Shown here: in pieces, positions 17,369 through 27,233 of the stretch
How positions within the stretch are numbered: the stretch's first letter is position 1
Layout of the letters: every line of letters begins with the position of its first letter
Source: Prochlorococcus sp. AG-363-C20
GTDB lineage: Bacteria > Cyanobacteriota > Cyanobacteriia > PCC-6307 > Cyanobiaceae
Direction of reading: 5' to 3'
Assembly (NCBI GenBank): GCA_003280295.1
Contig: QCFI01000015.1
Location: 1-34,792, forward strand
Length of the DNA stretch: 34,792 bases
The notes under the pieces: model-generated
What the model saw: only the letters and a program-made list of their open reading frames with translations
Database searches by the model: none
Told to the model about the DNA's origin: nothing
Translations under genes and position numbers: made by a program

Positions 17369-18232
17369 ATGGCAATTCGTTCTTTCCGTCCCTATACCCC
17401 CGGCACCCGTACAAGGGTAGTTACAGATTTTAGTGAAGTCACCTCAAGTAAGCCTGAACGCTCCCTTTTGGTTGCTAAGCATCGTCGAAAGGGAAGAAAT
17501 AATCGAGGTGTGATCACATGTCGCCATAGAGGTGGTGGCCATAAACGCCTTTATAGAATCGTTGATTTTCGTCGTAATAAGCATGGCGTTTCAGCAAAGG
17601 TAGCTGCGATTCATTACGACCCCCATCGCAACGCTCGTTTAGCCCTACTTTTCTATGCTGATGGTGAGAAGCGCTATATCCTTGCACCAGCAGGAATTAG
17701 TGTTGGTCAACAAGTAATTTCAGGTCCTGAGGTCCCTATAGAGATTGGCAATGCCATGCCTCTATCTTCTGTACCTTTGGGCTCAAATGTTCATTGTGTT
17801 GAGCTTTATGTGGGCCGTGGAGGTCAAATGGTTCGTACTGCAGGTGCCAGTGCTCAAGTTATGGCTAAGGAAGGTGATTATGTAGCTCTTAAATTGCCTT
17901 CTACTGAGGTTCGTTTAGTTCGCCGTGAATGTTATGCCACTTTAGGTGAGGTCGGTAATTCTGAAAATAGAAACACTAGTTTAGGTAAGGCTGGTCGACG
18001 GCGTTGGCTAGGACGACGACCACAGGTTAGAGGAAGTGTTATGAATCCTTGTGACCATCCTCATGGAGGAGGTGAGGGTCGAGCACCGATTGGCCGAGCT
18101 GGTCCAGTGACACCTTGGGGCAAGCCTGCACTTGGTCTTAAGACACGTAAACGGAATAAACCAAGTAATCGGTTTGTTCTTCGGAAACGTCGCCGAATCT
18201 CTAAACGGAGTCGAGGTGGGAGAGATTCATGA
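17369..18232 (+). CDS. rplB: 50S ribosomal protein L2
   Basis: Helps join the subunits and is close to the peptidyl transferase centre; 287 residues, slightly longer than in E. coli. The chain contains [15 protein letters not shown], an RNA-binding middle region and the conserved [19 protein letters not shown] with the functionally important histidine. The C-terminus is strongly basic ([15 protein letters not shown]). It begins 17 bases after rplW. Confidence 0.98.
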   Translation: MAIRSFRPYTPGTRTRVVTDFSEVTSSKPERSLLVAKHRRKGRNNRGVITCRHRGGGHKRLYRIVDFRRNKHGVSAKVAAIHYDPHRNARLALLFYADGEKRYILAPAGISVGQQVISGPEVPIEIGNAMPLSSVPLGSNVHCVELYVGRGGQMVRTAGASAQVMAKEGDYVALKLPSTEVRLVRRECYATLGEVGNSENRNTSLGKAGRRRWLGRRPQVRGSVMNPCDHPHGGGEGRAPIGRAGPVTPWGKPALGLKTRKRNKPSNRFVLRKRRRISKRSRGGRDS

Positions 18233-18267
18233 TCCTATCAACCTTTCTTCTTTTCGCTTAATCCGCT

Positions 18268-18543
18268 ATGGGACGTTCACTAAAAAAAGGACCTTTTATT
18301 GCTGACAGCCTTCTACGCAAGGTTGAGAAGCAAAACACAGATGACGATAAATCTGTTATCAAAACTTGGTCTAGGGCTTCAACCATTTTGCCCATGATGA
18401 TTGGTCACACGATTGCTGTTCATAATGGCAAGACTCATATCCCAGTCTTTATCACAGAACAAATGGTAGGTCATAAATTAGGTGAATTTGCACCTACACG
18501 TACTTTTAAGGGTCATATCAAAGACAAGAAAGGAGGTCGCTAG
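18268..18543 (+). CDS. rpsS: 30S ribosomal protein S19
   Basis: Head protein of the small subunit that contacts S13 and the A-site tRNA; 91 residues. It begins with the classical [10 protein letters not shown] and contains [28 protein letters not shown] and the [11 protein letters not shown] end pattern. The Shine-Dalgarno site for rplV (AAGGAGGT) lies in its last codons. Confidence 0.98.
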   Translation: MGRSLKKGPFIADSLLRKVEKQNTDDDKSVIKTWSRASTILPMMIGHTIAVHNGKTHIPVFITEQMVGHKLGEFAPTRTFKGHIKDKKGGR

Positions 18544-18549
18544 AAAATT

Positions 18550-18918
18550 ATGGCCAATTCCTCATCTTCTAATCCTTCTGTAGCCAAGGCTCATGGCAGA
18601 TATATTCGTGGATCTGTCTCCAAAGTACGTCGTGTGCTTGATCAAATTCGTGGCAGAACCTATCGCGATGCCTTGATTATGCTCGAGTTTATGCCCTATC
18701 GCTCAACAGGCCCTATTACTAAGGTTCTTCGGTCTGCTGTTGCTAACGCGGAGCACAATCTTGGCTTGGACCCTGCCTCTCTTGTCATTACTACTGCTAA
18801 TGCAGATATGGGCCCTTCCATGAAGCGCTATAGGCCACGAGCCCAAGGTCGCGCTTTTGCAATCAAGAAACAAACTTGCCACATCAGTATTGCTGTGGCA
18901 AGCCTCACCGAATCCTGA
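18550..18918 (+). CDS. rplV: 50S ribosomal protein L22
   Basis: Spans the subunit and lines the exit tunnel through a long beta hairpin; 122 residues. Recognised by [21 protein letters not shown] and by the hairpin region [24 protein letters not shown]. The start is 6 bases after the rpsS stop, with a strong purine-rich site inside rpsS. The first 12 residues are a Ser/Asn-rich extension. Confidence 0.97.
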   Translation: MANSSSSNPSVAKAHGRYIRGSVSKVRRVLDQIRGRTYRDALIMLEFMPYRSTGPITKVLRSAVANAEHNLGLDPASLVITTANADMGPSMKRYRPRAQGRAFAIKKQTCHISIAVASLTES

Positions 18919-18937
18919 CCCCCGACTCCACTAACTG

Positions 18938-19666
18938 ATGGGACACAAAATCCATCCAACTGGCTTACGCCTGGGGATTACCCAGGAACACCGTTCTCGC
19001 TGGTATGCCCCTAGTAAGACTTATCCAACTCTTCTTCAAGAGGATGACAGGATTCGTAGGTTTATCAACAAAAAATATGGCACAGCAGGCATCAGTGATG
19101 TTTTGATTGCCCGTAAAGCTGATCAACTCGAAGTTGAGCTTAAGACTGCGCGGCCAGGAGTGATTGTTGGTCGCCAGGGTAGCGGAATAGAAGATCTTCG
19201 CTCTGGGATTCAAAAGACTATCGGGGATAGAAGTAGGCAAGTTCGAATTAATGTTGTAGAAGTTGAGCGGGCTGATGCAGATGCTTTTCTTTTGGCTGAA
19301 TACATTGCCCAACAACTTGAAAAGCGTGTTGCTTTTCGTAGGACTATCCGTATGGCAGTTCAGCGTGCACAAAGAGCTGGTGTCCTTGGTTTAAAAATTC
19401 AAGTAGGTGGAAGACTTAATGGTGCAGAAATTGCGCGTACTGAATGGACAAGAGAAGGACGTGTTCCTTTGCATACACTGCGAGCTGAGATTGATTATGC
19501 AACAAAGGTTGCTACCACTACATATGGAGTTCTTGGGATCAAAGTTTGGGTATTTAAGGGTGAAGTACTCGCAAAAGAAGATCAACCATTGCCTGTGGGT
19601 GCAAACCCTCGGCGAAGGGGCAATCGAAGGCCCCAACAATTTGAAGATCGCTCTAACGAGAATTAA
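18938..19666 (+). CDS. rpsC: 30S ribosomal protein S3
   Basis: Part of the mRNA entry site and helicase activity of the small subunit; 242 residues. It starts [24 protein letters not shown]. The KH domain shows [15 protein letters not shown]. The second domain has [18 protein letters not shown] followed by [14 protein letters not shown] basic tail ([12 protein letters not shown]) closes the chain. Two long open frames on the other strand and in another frame here are shadows of this gene. Confidence 0.98.
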   Translation: MGHKIHPTGLRLGITQEHRSRWYAPSKTYPTLLQEDDRIRRFINKKYGTAGISDVLIARKADQLEVELKTARPGVIVGRQGSGIEDLRSGIQKTIGDRSRQVRINVVEVERADADAFLLAEYIAQQLEKRVAFRRTIRMAVQRAQRAGVLGLKIQVGGRLNGAEIARTEWTREGRVPLHTLRAEIDYATKVATTTYGVLGIKVWVFKGEVLAKEDQPLPVGANPRRRGNRRPQQFEDRSNEN

Positions 19667-19683
19667 TAAAGGAGATTTAAATC

Positions 19684-20169
19684 ATGCTTAGTCCAAAACG
19701 TGTCAAATTCCGCAAACAACAAAGGGGCCGCATGCGTGGTGTGGCAACTCGCGGTAACAAGATCGCCTTCGGTGAGTTTGCTTTACAAGCGCAAGATTGT
19801 GGTTGGGTAACCTCACGACAAATCGAGGCTAGTCGGCGAGCTATGACTCGCTATGTCAAACGTGGAGGCAAAATTTGGATTCGAATTTTCCCAGATAAGC
19901 CAGTAACGATGAGGCCAGCGGAAACTCGTATGGGATCAGGTAAGGGTAATCCAGAGTTTTGGGTTGCTGTTGTCAAACCTGGACGAATTCTTTTTGAGAT
20001 GGGAGGTGAGGAGATTACAGAAGCAATTGCTAGGGAAGCTATGCGATTAGCTCAATACAAGCTCCCAGTAAAAACAAAGTTTCTGGCTTTGGAAAAAGAA
20101 GGGGTTCATGAAAGTGTTAACACTAAATCTTCCAGTTCTAACTCTAATAACGCAACCTTGGAGGTTTGA
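19684..20169 (+). CDS. rplP: 50S ribosomal protein L16 with a Ser/Asn-rich tail
   Basis: Helps shape the tRNA-binding side of the large subunit; 161 residues. The core shows [19 protein letters not shown], the Arg/Gly-rich loop and [25 protein letters not shown]. The usual length is about 137-140. Here about 20 further residues ([21 protein letters not shown]) follow the core. AAGGAGAT about 7 bases before the ATG is a good ribosome-binding site. Its end carries GGAGGT for rpmC. Confidence 0.97.
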   Translation: MLSPKRVKFRKQQRGRMRGVATRGNKIAFGEFALQAQDCGWVTSRQIEASRRAMTRYVKRGGKIWIRIFPDKPVTMRPAETRMGSGKGNPEFWVAVVKPGRILFEMGGEEITEAIAREAMRLAQYKLPVKTKFLALEKEGVHESVNTKSSSSNSNNATLEV

Positions 20170-20171
20170 CT

Positions 20172-20384
20172 ATGGCTAACTTAAACATGGCAGAGTTTCG
20201 CAAATTAGATGATGCAAACATTACAGATCAGATAGAAGGCATACGCCGTGAATTATTTGATCTGCGCTTTCAAAAAGCTACAAGTCAATTGAGCAACACA
20301 CACCGTTTCAAAATGGCCCGCATAAAGTTGGCTCAACTTTTGACGGTTCAAAACGAGCGAATACGCTCCAACCCCTCCACTTGA
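20172..20384 (+). CDS. rpmC: 50S ribosomal protein L29
   Basis: A small helical protein near the tunnel exit; 70 residues. The family signature [19 protein letters not shown] and the following [17 protein letters not shown] are visible. GGAGGT at 20160-20165 is 6 bases from the ATG at 20172, so the in-frame TTG at 20166 is rejected as start. The ATG lies 2 bases after the rplP stop. Confidence 0.96.
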   Translation: MANLNMAEFRKLDDANITDQIEGIRRELFDLRFQKATSQLSNTHRFKMARIKLAQLLTVQNERIRSNPST

Positions 20385-20401
20385 ACACCTTCTTAAAAAC
20401 A

Positions 20402-20668
20402 ATGGCACTCAAGGAAAGGCTCGGCACTGTCATCAGCAACAAGATGGATAAAACTGTGGTAGTAGCGGTTGAAAACCGTTATCCACATTCGATCTATCAG
20501 AAGATTATTAGCCGGACCACTCGTTATAAAGCGCACGATGCAGAGAACAATTGTCGCGTTGGTGACAGAGTTCGTATTACAGAGACACGACCACTAAGTG
20601 CTAAGAAGCGTTGGGCTGTGTCTGAAGTGCTTGGTCATAGCGCTAAATCTCAGGAGGTTTCACAATGA
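20402..20668 (+). CDS. rpsQ: 30S ribosomal protein S17
   Basis: A primary 16S rRNA-binding protein of the small subunit body; 88 residues. The start [24 protein letters not shown] and the segment [34 protein letters not shown] fit the family. I chose the ATG at 20402; an in-frame TTG at 20381 lies in the end of rpmC and would add a non-family stretch. Its TGA overlaps the ATG of rplN by 4 bases. Confidence 0.97.
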   Translation: MALKERLGTVISNKMDKTVVVAVENRYPHSIYQKIISRTTRYKAHDAENNCRVGDRVRITETRPLSAKKRWAVSEVLGHSAKSQEVSQ

Positions 20669-21030
20669 TTCAGCAAGAGACATTTCTTACTGTTGCTGAC
20701 AACAGTGGAGCTAAACGAATTCAGTGCATTCGTGTTTTGGGGTCCAATCGACGTTATGCCCATGTTGGAGATGTGATTGTCGCTGCTGTTAAGGACGCCA
20801 TGCCTAATATGGGCGTTAAGAAATCTGAAGTTGTTAAAGCCGTTGTAGTTCGGACAAAAGCGACTATGCGTCGTGAGACTGGCAATTCAATTAGATTTGA
20901 TGATAATGCAGCAGTTTTAATAAACGAAGATAAAAATCCTAGAGGAACAAGGGTTTTTGGGCCTGTTGCACGTGAATTGCGTGATCGTAATTTTACAAAG
21001 ATTGTTTCACTTGCTCCAGAGGTGATTTAA
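20665..21030 (+). CDS. rplN: 50S ribosomal protein L14
   Basis: Forms intersubunit contacts next to L19; 121 residues. It starts [26 protein letters not shown] and contains [19 protein letters not shown] and the conserved [28 protein letters not shown] end. AGGAGGT (20652-20658) in rpsQ is 6 bases from the ATG, and the start overlaps the rpsQ stop, a coupled arrangement. Confidence 0.98.
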   Translation: MIQQETFLTVADNSGAKRIQCIRVLGSNRRYAHVGDVIVAAVKDAMPNMGVKKSEVVKAVVVRTKATMRRETGNSIRFDDNAAVLINEDKNPRGTRVFGPVARELRDRNFTKIVSLAPEVI

Positions 21031-21387
21031 ATGACGAACTTAATGCAAAAAACACAGCCTGATCAACGCATCAAGATGCGAATCCGTAAAGGTGACACTG
21101 TTCAAGTAATTAATGGAAAAGAAAAAGGAAAAACTGGTGAGGTTTTAAAAACTTTGCCTCTTAAAAATCGAGTCATCGTTGAAGGTATAAATCTTCGAAC
21201 TCGTCATGTTAAGCCCACTCAAGATGGAGAAACTGGAAGGATTGTTACTGAAGAAGCTTCATTACATGCTTCTAACGTGATGATTTATTCCAAGGAAAAA
21301 AAAGTCGCAAGTCGTATCGAGTTGGTTATCGATAAACAAGGGAATAAAAAGAGGCGATTAAAGAAAACAGGAGAATTGATTGATTAA
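21031..21387 (+). CDS. rplX: 50S ribosomal protein L24
   Basis: An early assembly initiator of the large subunit; 118 residues. The KOW motif is visible as [23 protein letters not shown], followed by [35 protein letters not shown]. The ATG directly abuts the rplN stop. A gap of 80 bases with a small hairpin separates it from rplE, the longest gap in this half of the block. Confidence 0.97.
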   Translation: MTNLMQKTQPDQRIKMRIRKGDTVQVINGKEKGKTGEVLKTLPLKNRVIVEGINLRTRHVKPTQDGETGRIVTEEASLHASNVMIYSKEKKVASRIELVIDKQGNKKRRLKKTGELID

Positions 21388-21428
21388 TCTTTACTTCTAG
21401 TTCTTTACTTTTTCTCTTCCAAATTTGA

Positions 21429-21448
21429 CTTCTGACCAAGACCAGAAG
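21429..21448 (+). promoter_or_regulatory. Hairpin between rplX and rplE
   Basis: CTTCTG (21429-21434) and CAGAAG (21443-21448) form a 6-base-pair stem with an 8-base loop, 20 bases before the rplE start. In E. coli this same junction holds the S8 repressor site; any parallel here is inference. It is not followed by a clear T run. Confidence 0.35.
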
Positions 21449-21467
21449 CAACCTAATTTTCTCCTCT

Positions 21468-22007
21468 ATGTCACTAAAACAGCGCTATCGAGAGACTATT
21501 CAGCCTAAATTGCTGAAAGATCTAAGTCTTTCAAATATTCATCAAGTCCCTAAGGTCCTCAAAGTTACTGTTAATCGGGGATTAGGAGAGGCAGCGCAGA
21601 ATGCCAAATCTTTGGAAGCCTCATTAGCTGAGGTGGCCACAATTACAGGCCAGAAAGCTCTAGTTACTAGAGCTAAGAAGGCAATTGCCGGGTTTAAAAT
21701 TCGCCAAGGAATGCCAATAGGCTGCGCAGTTACTCTTAGGGGTGAGCGTATGTATGCATTTTTGGAACGACTTATAAATCTTGCTTTGCCACGAATTAGA
21801 GACTTTAGAGGAGTTAGTCCAAAAAGCTTTGATGGGAGAGGGAATTACACTCTTGGGGTAAGAGAACAACTTATTTTCCCAGAGATTTCTTTCGACAAAA
21901 TCGATGCTATTCGAGGTATGGACATAACCATCGTTACCAGTGCTCGCAGCGATGAAGAGGGTCGTGCCCTCCTCCGCGAGATGGGAATGCCCTTCCGTAA
22001 TAACTAA
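21468..22007 (+). CDS. rplE: 50S ribosomal protein L5
   Basis: Binds 5S rRNA and forms a bridge to the small-subunit head; 179 residues. Family signs are [21 protein letters not shown], the [22 protein letters not shown] segment and [33 protein letters not shown]. rpsN, which follows rplE in E. coli, is absent here; rpsH comes next after 19 bases. Confidence 0.98.
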   Translation: MSLKQRYRETIQPKLLKDLSLSNIHQVPKVLKVTVNRGLGEAAQNAKSLEASLAEVATITGQKALVTRAKKAIAGFKIRQGMPIGCAVTLRGERMYAFLERLINLALPRIRDFRGVSPKSFDGRGNYTLGVREQLIFPEISFDKIDAIRGMDITIVTSARSDEEGRALLREMGMPFRNN

Positions 22008-22026
22008 GACCTCTTTGAAGAAGACT

Positions 22027-22428
22027 ATGGCAAACCACGATCCAATTTCAGATATGCTTACCCGCATTCGTAATGCGAGTGAGAAGCGTCATCAAACTAC
22101 TCGTGTCCCTGCATCTCGCATGTCTAGGAGTATTGCGAAGGTTTTGAGGCAAGAGGGCTTTATCTCAGAAATTAGTGAAGAGGGTGAAGGGATTCGTACT
22201 CATTTAATTCTTGAATTGAAGTACAGCGGCAAGCATCGACATCCCACTATTCGCTCTATGCAGAGAGTAAGTAAACCAGGCCTTCGTATTTATAAGAATA
22301 CTAGAGGGCTCCCTAAGGTATTGGGGGGTTTAGGAGTTGCCATCATCTCTACATCAAAGGGTGTTATGAGCGATAGAGACGCTCGTAAACAAGGTGTGGG
22401 AGGCGAGGTCCTCTGTTATGTGTATTGA
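22027..22428 (+). CDS. rpsH: 30S ribosomal protein S8
   Basis: A primary binder of the 16S rRNA central domain; 133 residues. The start [22 protein letters not shown] and the end [26 protein letters not shown] are typical. I chose the ATG at 22027; the frame is open further upstream inside rplE, but those codons are not family-like. In other bacteria S8 represses translation of this gene group. Confidence 0.98.
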   Translation: MANHDPISDMLTRIRNASEKRHQTTRVPASRMSRSIAKVLRQEGFISEISEEGEGIRTHLILELKYSGKHRHPTIRSMQRVSKPGLRIYKNTRGLPKVLGGLGVAIISTSKGVMSDRDARKQGVGGEVLCYVY

Positions 22429-22443
22429 TCAGGAGCTTTAATT

Positions 22444-22983
22444 ATGTCTCGTATCGGAAAACAACCAATTCCAATCCCTGAAAAGGTAGCTGTCACTCTT
22501 GATGGGCTTAATGTCACAGTCAAGGGGCCAAAGGGTGAACTCCATCGCATGCTCCCTGAAGGAATTAGCATTAGGGAGGTGGAAAACAATATTATCGTTT
22601 CCCCAACAACTAACAAGCGCATATCTCGTGAGCGTCATGGTCTTTGTCGCTCATTGGTGGCAAATATGATTGAAGGTGTAAGCCAGGGTTATACACGGAG
22701 ATTAGAAATTGTTGGAGTAGGCTCTCGTGCTCAAGTAAAAGGGAAAAATCTACTAGTAAGTGCTGGATATAGCCATCCAATCGAAGTTGTTCCTCCTGCT
22801 GGAATTACCTTTTCTGTTTCTAATAATACTAACGTCACGGTATCAGGAGCTGATAAGGAGTTGGTGGGAAATGAAGCAGCCAAAATTCGCTCTATTAGGC
22901 CACCTGAACCATACAAAGGTAAAGGTATTAAGTATGAGGGTGAACGAATTCTTAGAAAAGCTGGTAAATCCGGCAAGAAGTAA
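22444..22983 (+). CDS. rplF: 50S ribosomal protein L6
   Basis: Lies at the base of the L7/L12 stalk near the factor-binding site; 179 residues with two similar domains. It begins [21 protein letters not shown] and ends with the family motif [40 protein letters not shown] site lies about 10 bases before the ATG. Confidence 0.98.
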   Translation: MSRIGKQPIPIPEKVAVTLDGLNVTVKGPKGELHRMLPEGISIREVENNIIVSPTTNKRISRERHGLCRSLVANMIEGVSQGYTRRLEIVGVGSRAQVKGKNLLVSAGYSHPIEVVPPAGITFSVSNNTNVTVSGADKELVGNEAAKIRSIRPPEPYKGKGIKYEGERILRKAGKSGKK

Positions 22984-23015
22984 AAGCACTGATTAACCCT
23001 TTCCATTTATCCACC

Positions 23016-23384
23016 ATGTCTATTCTTTCTCGAAAACAACAAACCAATAAGCGACATAAACGCTTACGCAGGAACCTTAATGGGACACCAGATCGCCCAA
23101 GACTTGCTATTTTTCGATCAAATAATCATATATATGCTCAGGTTATTGATGATCAAGCACAAAATACACTTTGTGCGGCTTCAACCTTAGATAAAGATCT
23201 GCGAGAAAACCTTAAGAAAGGAGGTAACAACTGTGATGCCTCAACAGCTGTCGGAGAGCTTGTTGCTAAGCGTGCTCTTGAAAAGGGAATACAACAAGTT
23301 GTTTTTGATCGTGGTGGAAACCTCTACCACGGCCGAATTAAAGCCTTAGCCAATGCTGCCCGTGAAGCGGGCCTTAAATTTTGA
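23016..23384 (+). CDS. rplR: 50S ribosomal protein L18
   Basis: Binds 5S rRNA and attaches it to the large subunit; 122 residues. Signs are [20 protein letters not shown], the [11 protein letters not shown] stretch and the end [28 protein letters not shown]. It is followed after 13 bases by rpsE, whose start I placed at 23398. Confidence 0.98.
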   Translation: MSILSRKQQTNKRHKRLRRNLNGTPDRPRLAIFRSNNHIYAQVIDDQAQNTLCAASTLDKDLRENLKKGGNNCDASTAVGELVAKRALEKGIQQVVFDRGGNLYHGRIKALANAAREAGLKF

Positions 23385-23397
23385 CCCTGCTTTCACC

Positions 23398-24051
23398 ATG
23401 ACAGAATCAAACACAAAATCTAATTCCAATTCTAAGGAAGTTGCTGCAGCAGATGTTCCAGCAGCAGATGGCCAAGGCCAACAAGGTCAACCAGAACAAC
23501 AGCAACGACGAAGTGGCGGGAGAGGCGATCGTCGTGGCGGCCGTCGAGATCGTAGGGGACAGGAACGAGACTCTGAATGGCAAGAGCGCGTTGTTCAAAT
23601 TCGCCGAGTTTCTAAAACTGTTAAGGGGGGTAAAAAAATGAGTTTTCGGGCAATTGTTGTAGTGGGGAATGAGCGTGGACAGGTAGGTGTAGGAGTTGGT
23701 AAAGCAGGAGATGTTATTGGTGCCGTTCGAAAGGGTGTGGCTGATGGTAAGAAGCATATTGTTAAGGTCCCTTTAACCCGTAATAGTTCAATCCCCACGT
23801 TGTCTAATGGGAGAGATGGTGCAGCTAGTGTGCTTATTCGCCCTGCTGCTCCAGGTACTGGAGTTATCGCAGGAGGCTCAATTCGAACTGTTTTAGAGCT
23901 TGCAGGGATTAAAAATGTTCTTGCTAAGCGATTAGGAAGTAAAACTCCTCTAAATAATGCCAGAGCTGCGATGGTTGCATTGGCTAGCCTTCGAACTCAC
24001 AAGCAAACTGCTAAAGAAAGAGGAATCTCCCTCCAGCAGATCTACTCCTGA
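23398..24051 (+). CDS. rpsE: 30S ribosomal protein S5 with a long low-complexity N-terminus
   Basis: Shapes the mRNA entry channel and affects decoding accuracy; 217 residues against about 166 in E. coli. Residues 1-60 are low complexity: first Asn/Ser, then Gln-rich, then Arg/Gly-rich. The S5 core begins near [32 protein letters not shown] and contains the loop [26 protein letters not shown]. The ATG at 23398 is preceded by no strong Shine-Dalgarno site. rpmD (L30), which follows rpsE in many bacteria, is missing, as is normal in cyanobacteria. Confidence 0.97.
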   Translation: MTESNTKSNSNSKEVAAADVPAADGQGQQGQPEQQQRRSGGRGDRRGGRRDRRGQERDSEWQERVVQIRRVSKTVKGGKKMSFRAIVVVGNERGQVGVGVGKAGDVIGAVRKGVADGKKHIVKVPLTRNSSIPTLSNGRDGAASVLIRPAAPGTGVIAGGSIRTVLELAGIKNVLAKRLGSKTPLNNARAAMVALASLRTHKQTAKERGISLQQIYS

Positions 24052-24057
24052 CTCTTT

Positions 24058-24510
24058 ATGACTATTCGACTCGATTCTCTCAAAGCAAACACAGGAGCTC
24101 GCCGACGCAAGTTGCGTAAAGGCAGAGGTATTGCAGCTGGTCAAGGTGCAAGTTGTGGTTTTGGTATGCGCGGTCAGAAGTCTCGATCAGGCCGTCCGAC
24201 TCGTCCTGGGTTTGAAGGAGGTCAAATGCCTCTCTATAGACGTGTACCAAAGCTGAAGCACTTCCCTTTGGTTAATCCAAAAGCTTTCACTTTGATCAAT
24301 GTTTCAGCTTTTAAGGAACTTAAAGCTGACAGTACAGTCAATCTAGATTTACTTGTTAAGCAAGGTTTAGTCACCAAGCCAAAGCATCCATTGAAAGTCC
24401 TGGGGAATGGGAACTTAAAAGTAAAACTTACGGTTCATGCTTCAGCTTTTACAGCTTGTGCTAGAACCAAAATAGAAGCAGCTGGAGGCACATGCCATTT
24501 GTTGGCTTAG
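24058..24510 (+). CDS. rplO: 50S ribosomal protein L15
   Basis: A late-assembly protein of the large subunit; 150 residues. The Gly/Arg-rich start [33 protein letters not shown] and the [14 protein letters not shown] segment are clear. It starts 6 bases after the rpsE stop. About 106 AT-rich bases follow before secY. Confidence 0.98.
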   Translation: MTIRLDSLKANTGARRRKLRKGRGIAAGQGASCGFGMRGQKSRSGRPTRPGFEGGQMPLYRRVPKLKHFPLVNPKAFTLINVSAFKELKADSTVNLDLLVKQGLVTKPKHPLKVLGNGNLKVKLTVHASAFTACARTKIEAAGGTCHLLA

Positions 24511-24616
24511 AGATAAAACGAAAAATAATCAACTACTTTTTCCCTCTATAATTTATTTGCATCCCAATTTTATTTCATACTCTCTCTACAACAATTCCAC
24601 CTACTGAATTACATAC

Positions 24617-25936
24617 ATGCTCGTTAATCGGGGTCGTAATCCAAGTGCAGCTGAGATTATTTCTCAGTTAATTAGTAACCAAGAACTTCGTGGCCGAGTT
24701 CTTACGACTTTGAGTTTGTTGTTGTTAATTCGTTTGGGTATTTATATACCCTTGCCAGCGATTAATCGAGAAGCCTTTCAGAGCTTTATTGCACAAGGAG
24801 GACAATTGATTGGTTTTTTGGATATTTTTACAGGTGGAGGAATTTCTACTTTAGGGATCTTTGCACTTGGTATTTTACCGTTTATTAACGCTTCCATTAT
24901 TATTCAGCTTCTTACTGCAGCCTTGCCTCAACTAGAGGATCTGCAAAAAAATGAAGGCGAAGCTGGCAGGAGGAAACTTGCACAAATTACGCGTTATGTA
25001 GCTCTAGGGTGGGGATTAGTTCAGAGTTTGGTTTTTGCTTCAATACTTAGACCATATGCAATAGAAGGTCTGAGTTCATTTGCATTTATTGCCCAAACTG
25101 CTCTGGCTCTTGTTACAGGTTCAATGGTGGTGATGTGGCTTAGTGAAATTATTACGGAAAAAGGCATAGGTCAGGGTGCTTCTTTGGTTATATTTTTGAA
25201 TATTGTAGCCACGCTTCCAAAAGCACTTAGTTCAACAATTGAAAAGGCTCAAACTGGAGACAGGAATGATGTTGTAGGGATAATTGTACTTTCAATTGTT
25301 TTTTTGATAACTATAGTTGGCATTATCTTTGTTCAAGAAGGCGCCAGACGTCTTCCAATTGTTAGTGCCAAAAGACAAATAGGAGGCACTAATCTTTTAC
25401 CTAATCGTCAGAGTTATCTTCCTTTGAAACTTAATGCAGGAGGAGTAATGCCAATAATTTTTGCTTCGGCTTTGATTTTTCTTCCTTTAACAATTGCCAA
25501 TTTTAGTAAAAATCCTTTTCTAATTAAAACTGCAAGTGCATTAAGTCCAGGCGCTGCAAATCCTTGGCCTTACGCGATTGCCTTTTTTGCATTAATAGTT
25601 GGCTTTGCTTATTTTTATGCTTCATTGACTATTAATCCAATCGATATAGCTGCAAACTTAAAGCGTGGAGGAGTGGCAATACCTGGTGTGAGGCCAGGTA
25701 GTTCTACTTCAACATATTTATCTGGAGTGCAGAATCGACTTACGTTGTTGGGTGGATTCTTCCTTGGTTCTGTAGCCATTATTCCTTCCGCTGTAGAGAG
25801 AGCTACTAATGTCCAAACATTTCAGGGACTTGGTGCTACTTCTTTGTTGATTCTTGTTGGTGTGGCTATAGATACTGCTAAGCAGGTTCAGACCTATGTA
25901 ATTTCTCAGCGATATGAAGGCTTAGTTCGTCAATAA
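24617..25936 (+). CDS. secY: Protein translocase channel SecY
   Basis: The membrane channel of the Sec pathway, serving both plasma and thylakoid membranes in cyanobacteria; 439 residues with about ten hydrophobic segments. Family features include RLGIYIPLPAINREAF near the N-terminus, LGILPFINASIIIQLL, the WLSEIITEKGIGQGASLVIF segment and the cytoplasmic loop NLKRGGVAIPGVRPG. The gene keeps its usual place after rplO and before adk. Confidence 0.97.
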   Translation: MLVNRGRNPSAAEIISQLISNQELRGRVLTTLSLLLLIRLGIYIPLPAINREAFQSFIAQGGQLIGFLDIFTGGGISTLGIFALGILPFINASIIIQLLTAALPQLEDLQKNEGEAGRRKLAQITRYVALGWGLVQSLVFASILRPYAIEGLSSFAFIAQTALALVTGSMVVMWLSEIITEKGIGQGASLVIFLNIVATLPKALSSTIEKAQTGDRNDVVGIIVLSIVFLITIVGIIFVQEGARRLPIVSAKRQIGGTNLLPNRQSYLPLKLNAGGVMPIIFASALIFLPLTIANFSKNPFLIKTASALSPGAANPWPYAIAFFALIVGFAYFYASLTINPIDIAANLKRGGVAIPGVRPGSSTSTYLSGVQNRLTLLGGFFLGSVAIIPSAVERATNVQTFQGLGATSLLILVGVAIDTAKQVQTYVISQRYEGLVRQ

Positions 25937-25978
25937 AATGAATTCCTTTGACTTTCGCGTTTTAAATTACTTAAAAAA

Positions 25979-26527
25979 ATGAAGAAACGTTTATTATTTC
26001 TTGGCCCTCCAGGAGCTGGGAAAGGGACACAGGCAAATCTTTTATGCAGTAAACAAAGCCTTTTGCATTTATCCACAGGTGATTTATTGAGAGCTGAAGT
26101 TTCTGCTGCAACACCTCTCGGGATTGAAGCGAGTGAAATTATGAACAGAGGAGAACTTGTAAGTGATTCTCTTGTCTTGTCGATTGTTGAGAAGAGGCTT
26201 GCTTCTCATAGTAATGGGTGGCTTTTGGATGGTTTCCCAAGAACTCTTATACAAGCAGAGGCTTTGGAGATATTATTAGACAAAATTCAGCAGCCTATTC
26301 AAGCTGTTCTTTTAATCAAAGTCGATGATGACATCCTTGTTGAAAGGCTTCTTGCACGTGGTAGGGCTGATGATAATGAGACCGTAATTCGAAACCGACT
26401 TGAGATTTATAAAGAAAAAACTTCTCCGTTAGTTGCTCACTACAACAAACAAGGATTGGTTCAGACTATTAAAGGAGATGGGGACATCGAAGCTATAGCT
26501 AGTCGCATACAGGAAAGTTTGTGTTGA
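25979..26527 (+). CDS. adk: Adenylate kinase (short form)
   Basis: Interconverts ATP + AMP and 2 ADP; 182 residues. The P-loop is [10 protein letters not shown] near residues 9-18, followed by [12 protein letters not shown] and [15 protein letters not shown]. The LID region is short ([21 protein letters not shown]), with no zinc-binding cysteines, the usual cyanobacterial form. It follows secY by 42 bases and precedes rpmJ by 46. infA, which often stands between adk and rpmJ, is not here. Confidence 0.97.
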   Translation: MKKRLLFLGPPGAGKGTQANLLCSKQSLLHLSTGDLLRAEVSAATPLGIEASEIMNRGELVSDSLVLSIVEKRLASHSNGWLLDGFPRTLIQAEALEILLDKIQQPIQAVLLIKVDDDILVERLLARGRADDNETVIRNRLEIYKEKTSPLVAHYNKQGLVQTIKGDGDIEAIASRIQESLC

Positions 26528-26573
26528 TTGGTGTAGTAATATTATTGTTTGGAAATTTGGAGAGCCACACCCT

Positions 26574-26687
26574 ATGAAGGTGCGAGCCTCGGTTAAAAAA
26601 ATGTGTGAGAAGTGCCGTGTGATTCGCCGCCACGGTCGGGTGATGGTCATTTGTACCACCCCCAAGCACAAACAACGCCAGGGTTAA
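26574..26687 (+). CDS. rpmJ: 50S ribosomal protein L36
   Basis: A 37-residue zinc-ribbon protein of the large subunit. The sequence starts [19 protein letters not shown] and has the zinc ligands Cys11, Cys14, Cys27 and His32, so it is the zinc-binding form. The ATG is 46 bases after adk. It is followed by a 111-base leader region to rpsM that contains a two-tier hairpin. Confidence 0.97.
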   Translation: MKVRASVKKMCEKCRVIRRHGRVMVICTTPKHKQRQG

Positions 26688-26701
26688 ATCTCTGGAATTT
26701 A

Positions 26702-26748
26702 AAAGAGAAAGAACATTTGGTATTTACCAAACCATTAATTCTCTCTTT
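26702..26748 (+). promoter_or_regulatory. Two-tier hairpin in the rpsM leader
   Basis: An inner stem TTTGGT (26716-26721) and ACCAAA (26726-26731) closes a 4-base loop. An outer stem AAAGAGA (26702-26708) and TCTCTTT (26742-26748) encloses it. The structure lies between rpmJ and rpsM and ends about 50 bases before the GTG start of rpsM. It may act as an attenuator, an RNA-processing site or a protein-binding site; T-rich bases follow it. Confidence 0.45.
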
Positions 26749-26798
26749 GATTTTCGCCTCCTTTTGGATGGCACCTGTTCCCTTTGATTTATTGCTCA

Positions 26799-27164
26799 GT
26801 GGCAAGGATTGCTGGTGTTGACATACCCCGTGATAAGCGGGTTGAAGTTGCCCTCACCTACATCTATGGAATTGGTCTTACTAGAGCCAAAACCATTCTT
26901 GTAAAAGCCGGAGTCAATCCGGATATACGAGTTAAGGATCTAGAAGATGGTGATGTTCAGAAGCTAAGAACAGCAACTGAAGTATTCACAATTGAGGGTG
27001 ATTTAAGACGCCAGGAGGGTATGGCGTTAAAGCGACTTCAAGATATAGGTTGTGTGCGTGGGCGCCGGCACCGTATGAGTCTTCCCGTTCGAGGGCAACG
27101 CACTCGGACTAATGCTCGTACGCGCCGTGGTTCAAGAAAAACCGTTGCAGGTAAGAAAAAATAA
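26799..27164 (+). CDS. rpsM: 30S ribosomal protein S13
   Basis: Head protein contacting S19, L5 and tRNA; 121 residues. The family start [26 protein letters not shown] begins at a GTG (26799), the most credible start. A TTG at 26784 would add five residues unlike the family. The basic end [24 protein letters not shown] is typical. It opens the alpha-operon part of the block; rpsD is not included, as usual in cyanobacteria. Confidence 0.97.
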   Translation: MARIAGVDIPRDKRVEVALTYIYGIGLTRAKTILVKAGVNPDIRVKDLEDGDVQKLRTATEVFTIEGDLRRQEGMALKRLQDIGCVRGRRHRMSLPVRGQRTRTNARTRRGSRKTVAGKKK

Positions 27165-27233
27165 GTCCCAAATTCTTTAATTCCTATCCAGACTTTTTAA
27201 TTCCTAAATCTTTTTTTATAAAAGGCCCCAAAT

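Noticed and set aside
19407-19691. A 94-codon open frame within rpsC on the same strand
   Set aside because: A frame-shifted shadow of the well-conserved S3 C-terminal domain.
24547-24552. A perfect TATAAT before secY
   Set aside because: No -35-like hexamer at suitable spacing; the surrounding DNA is AT-rich, so I do not call a promoter.
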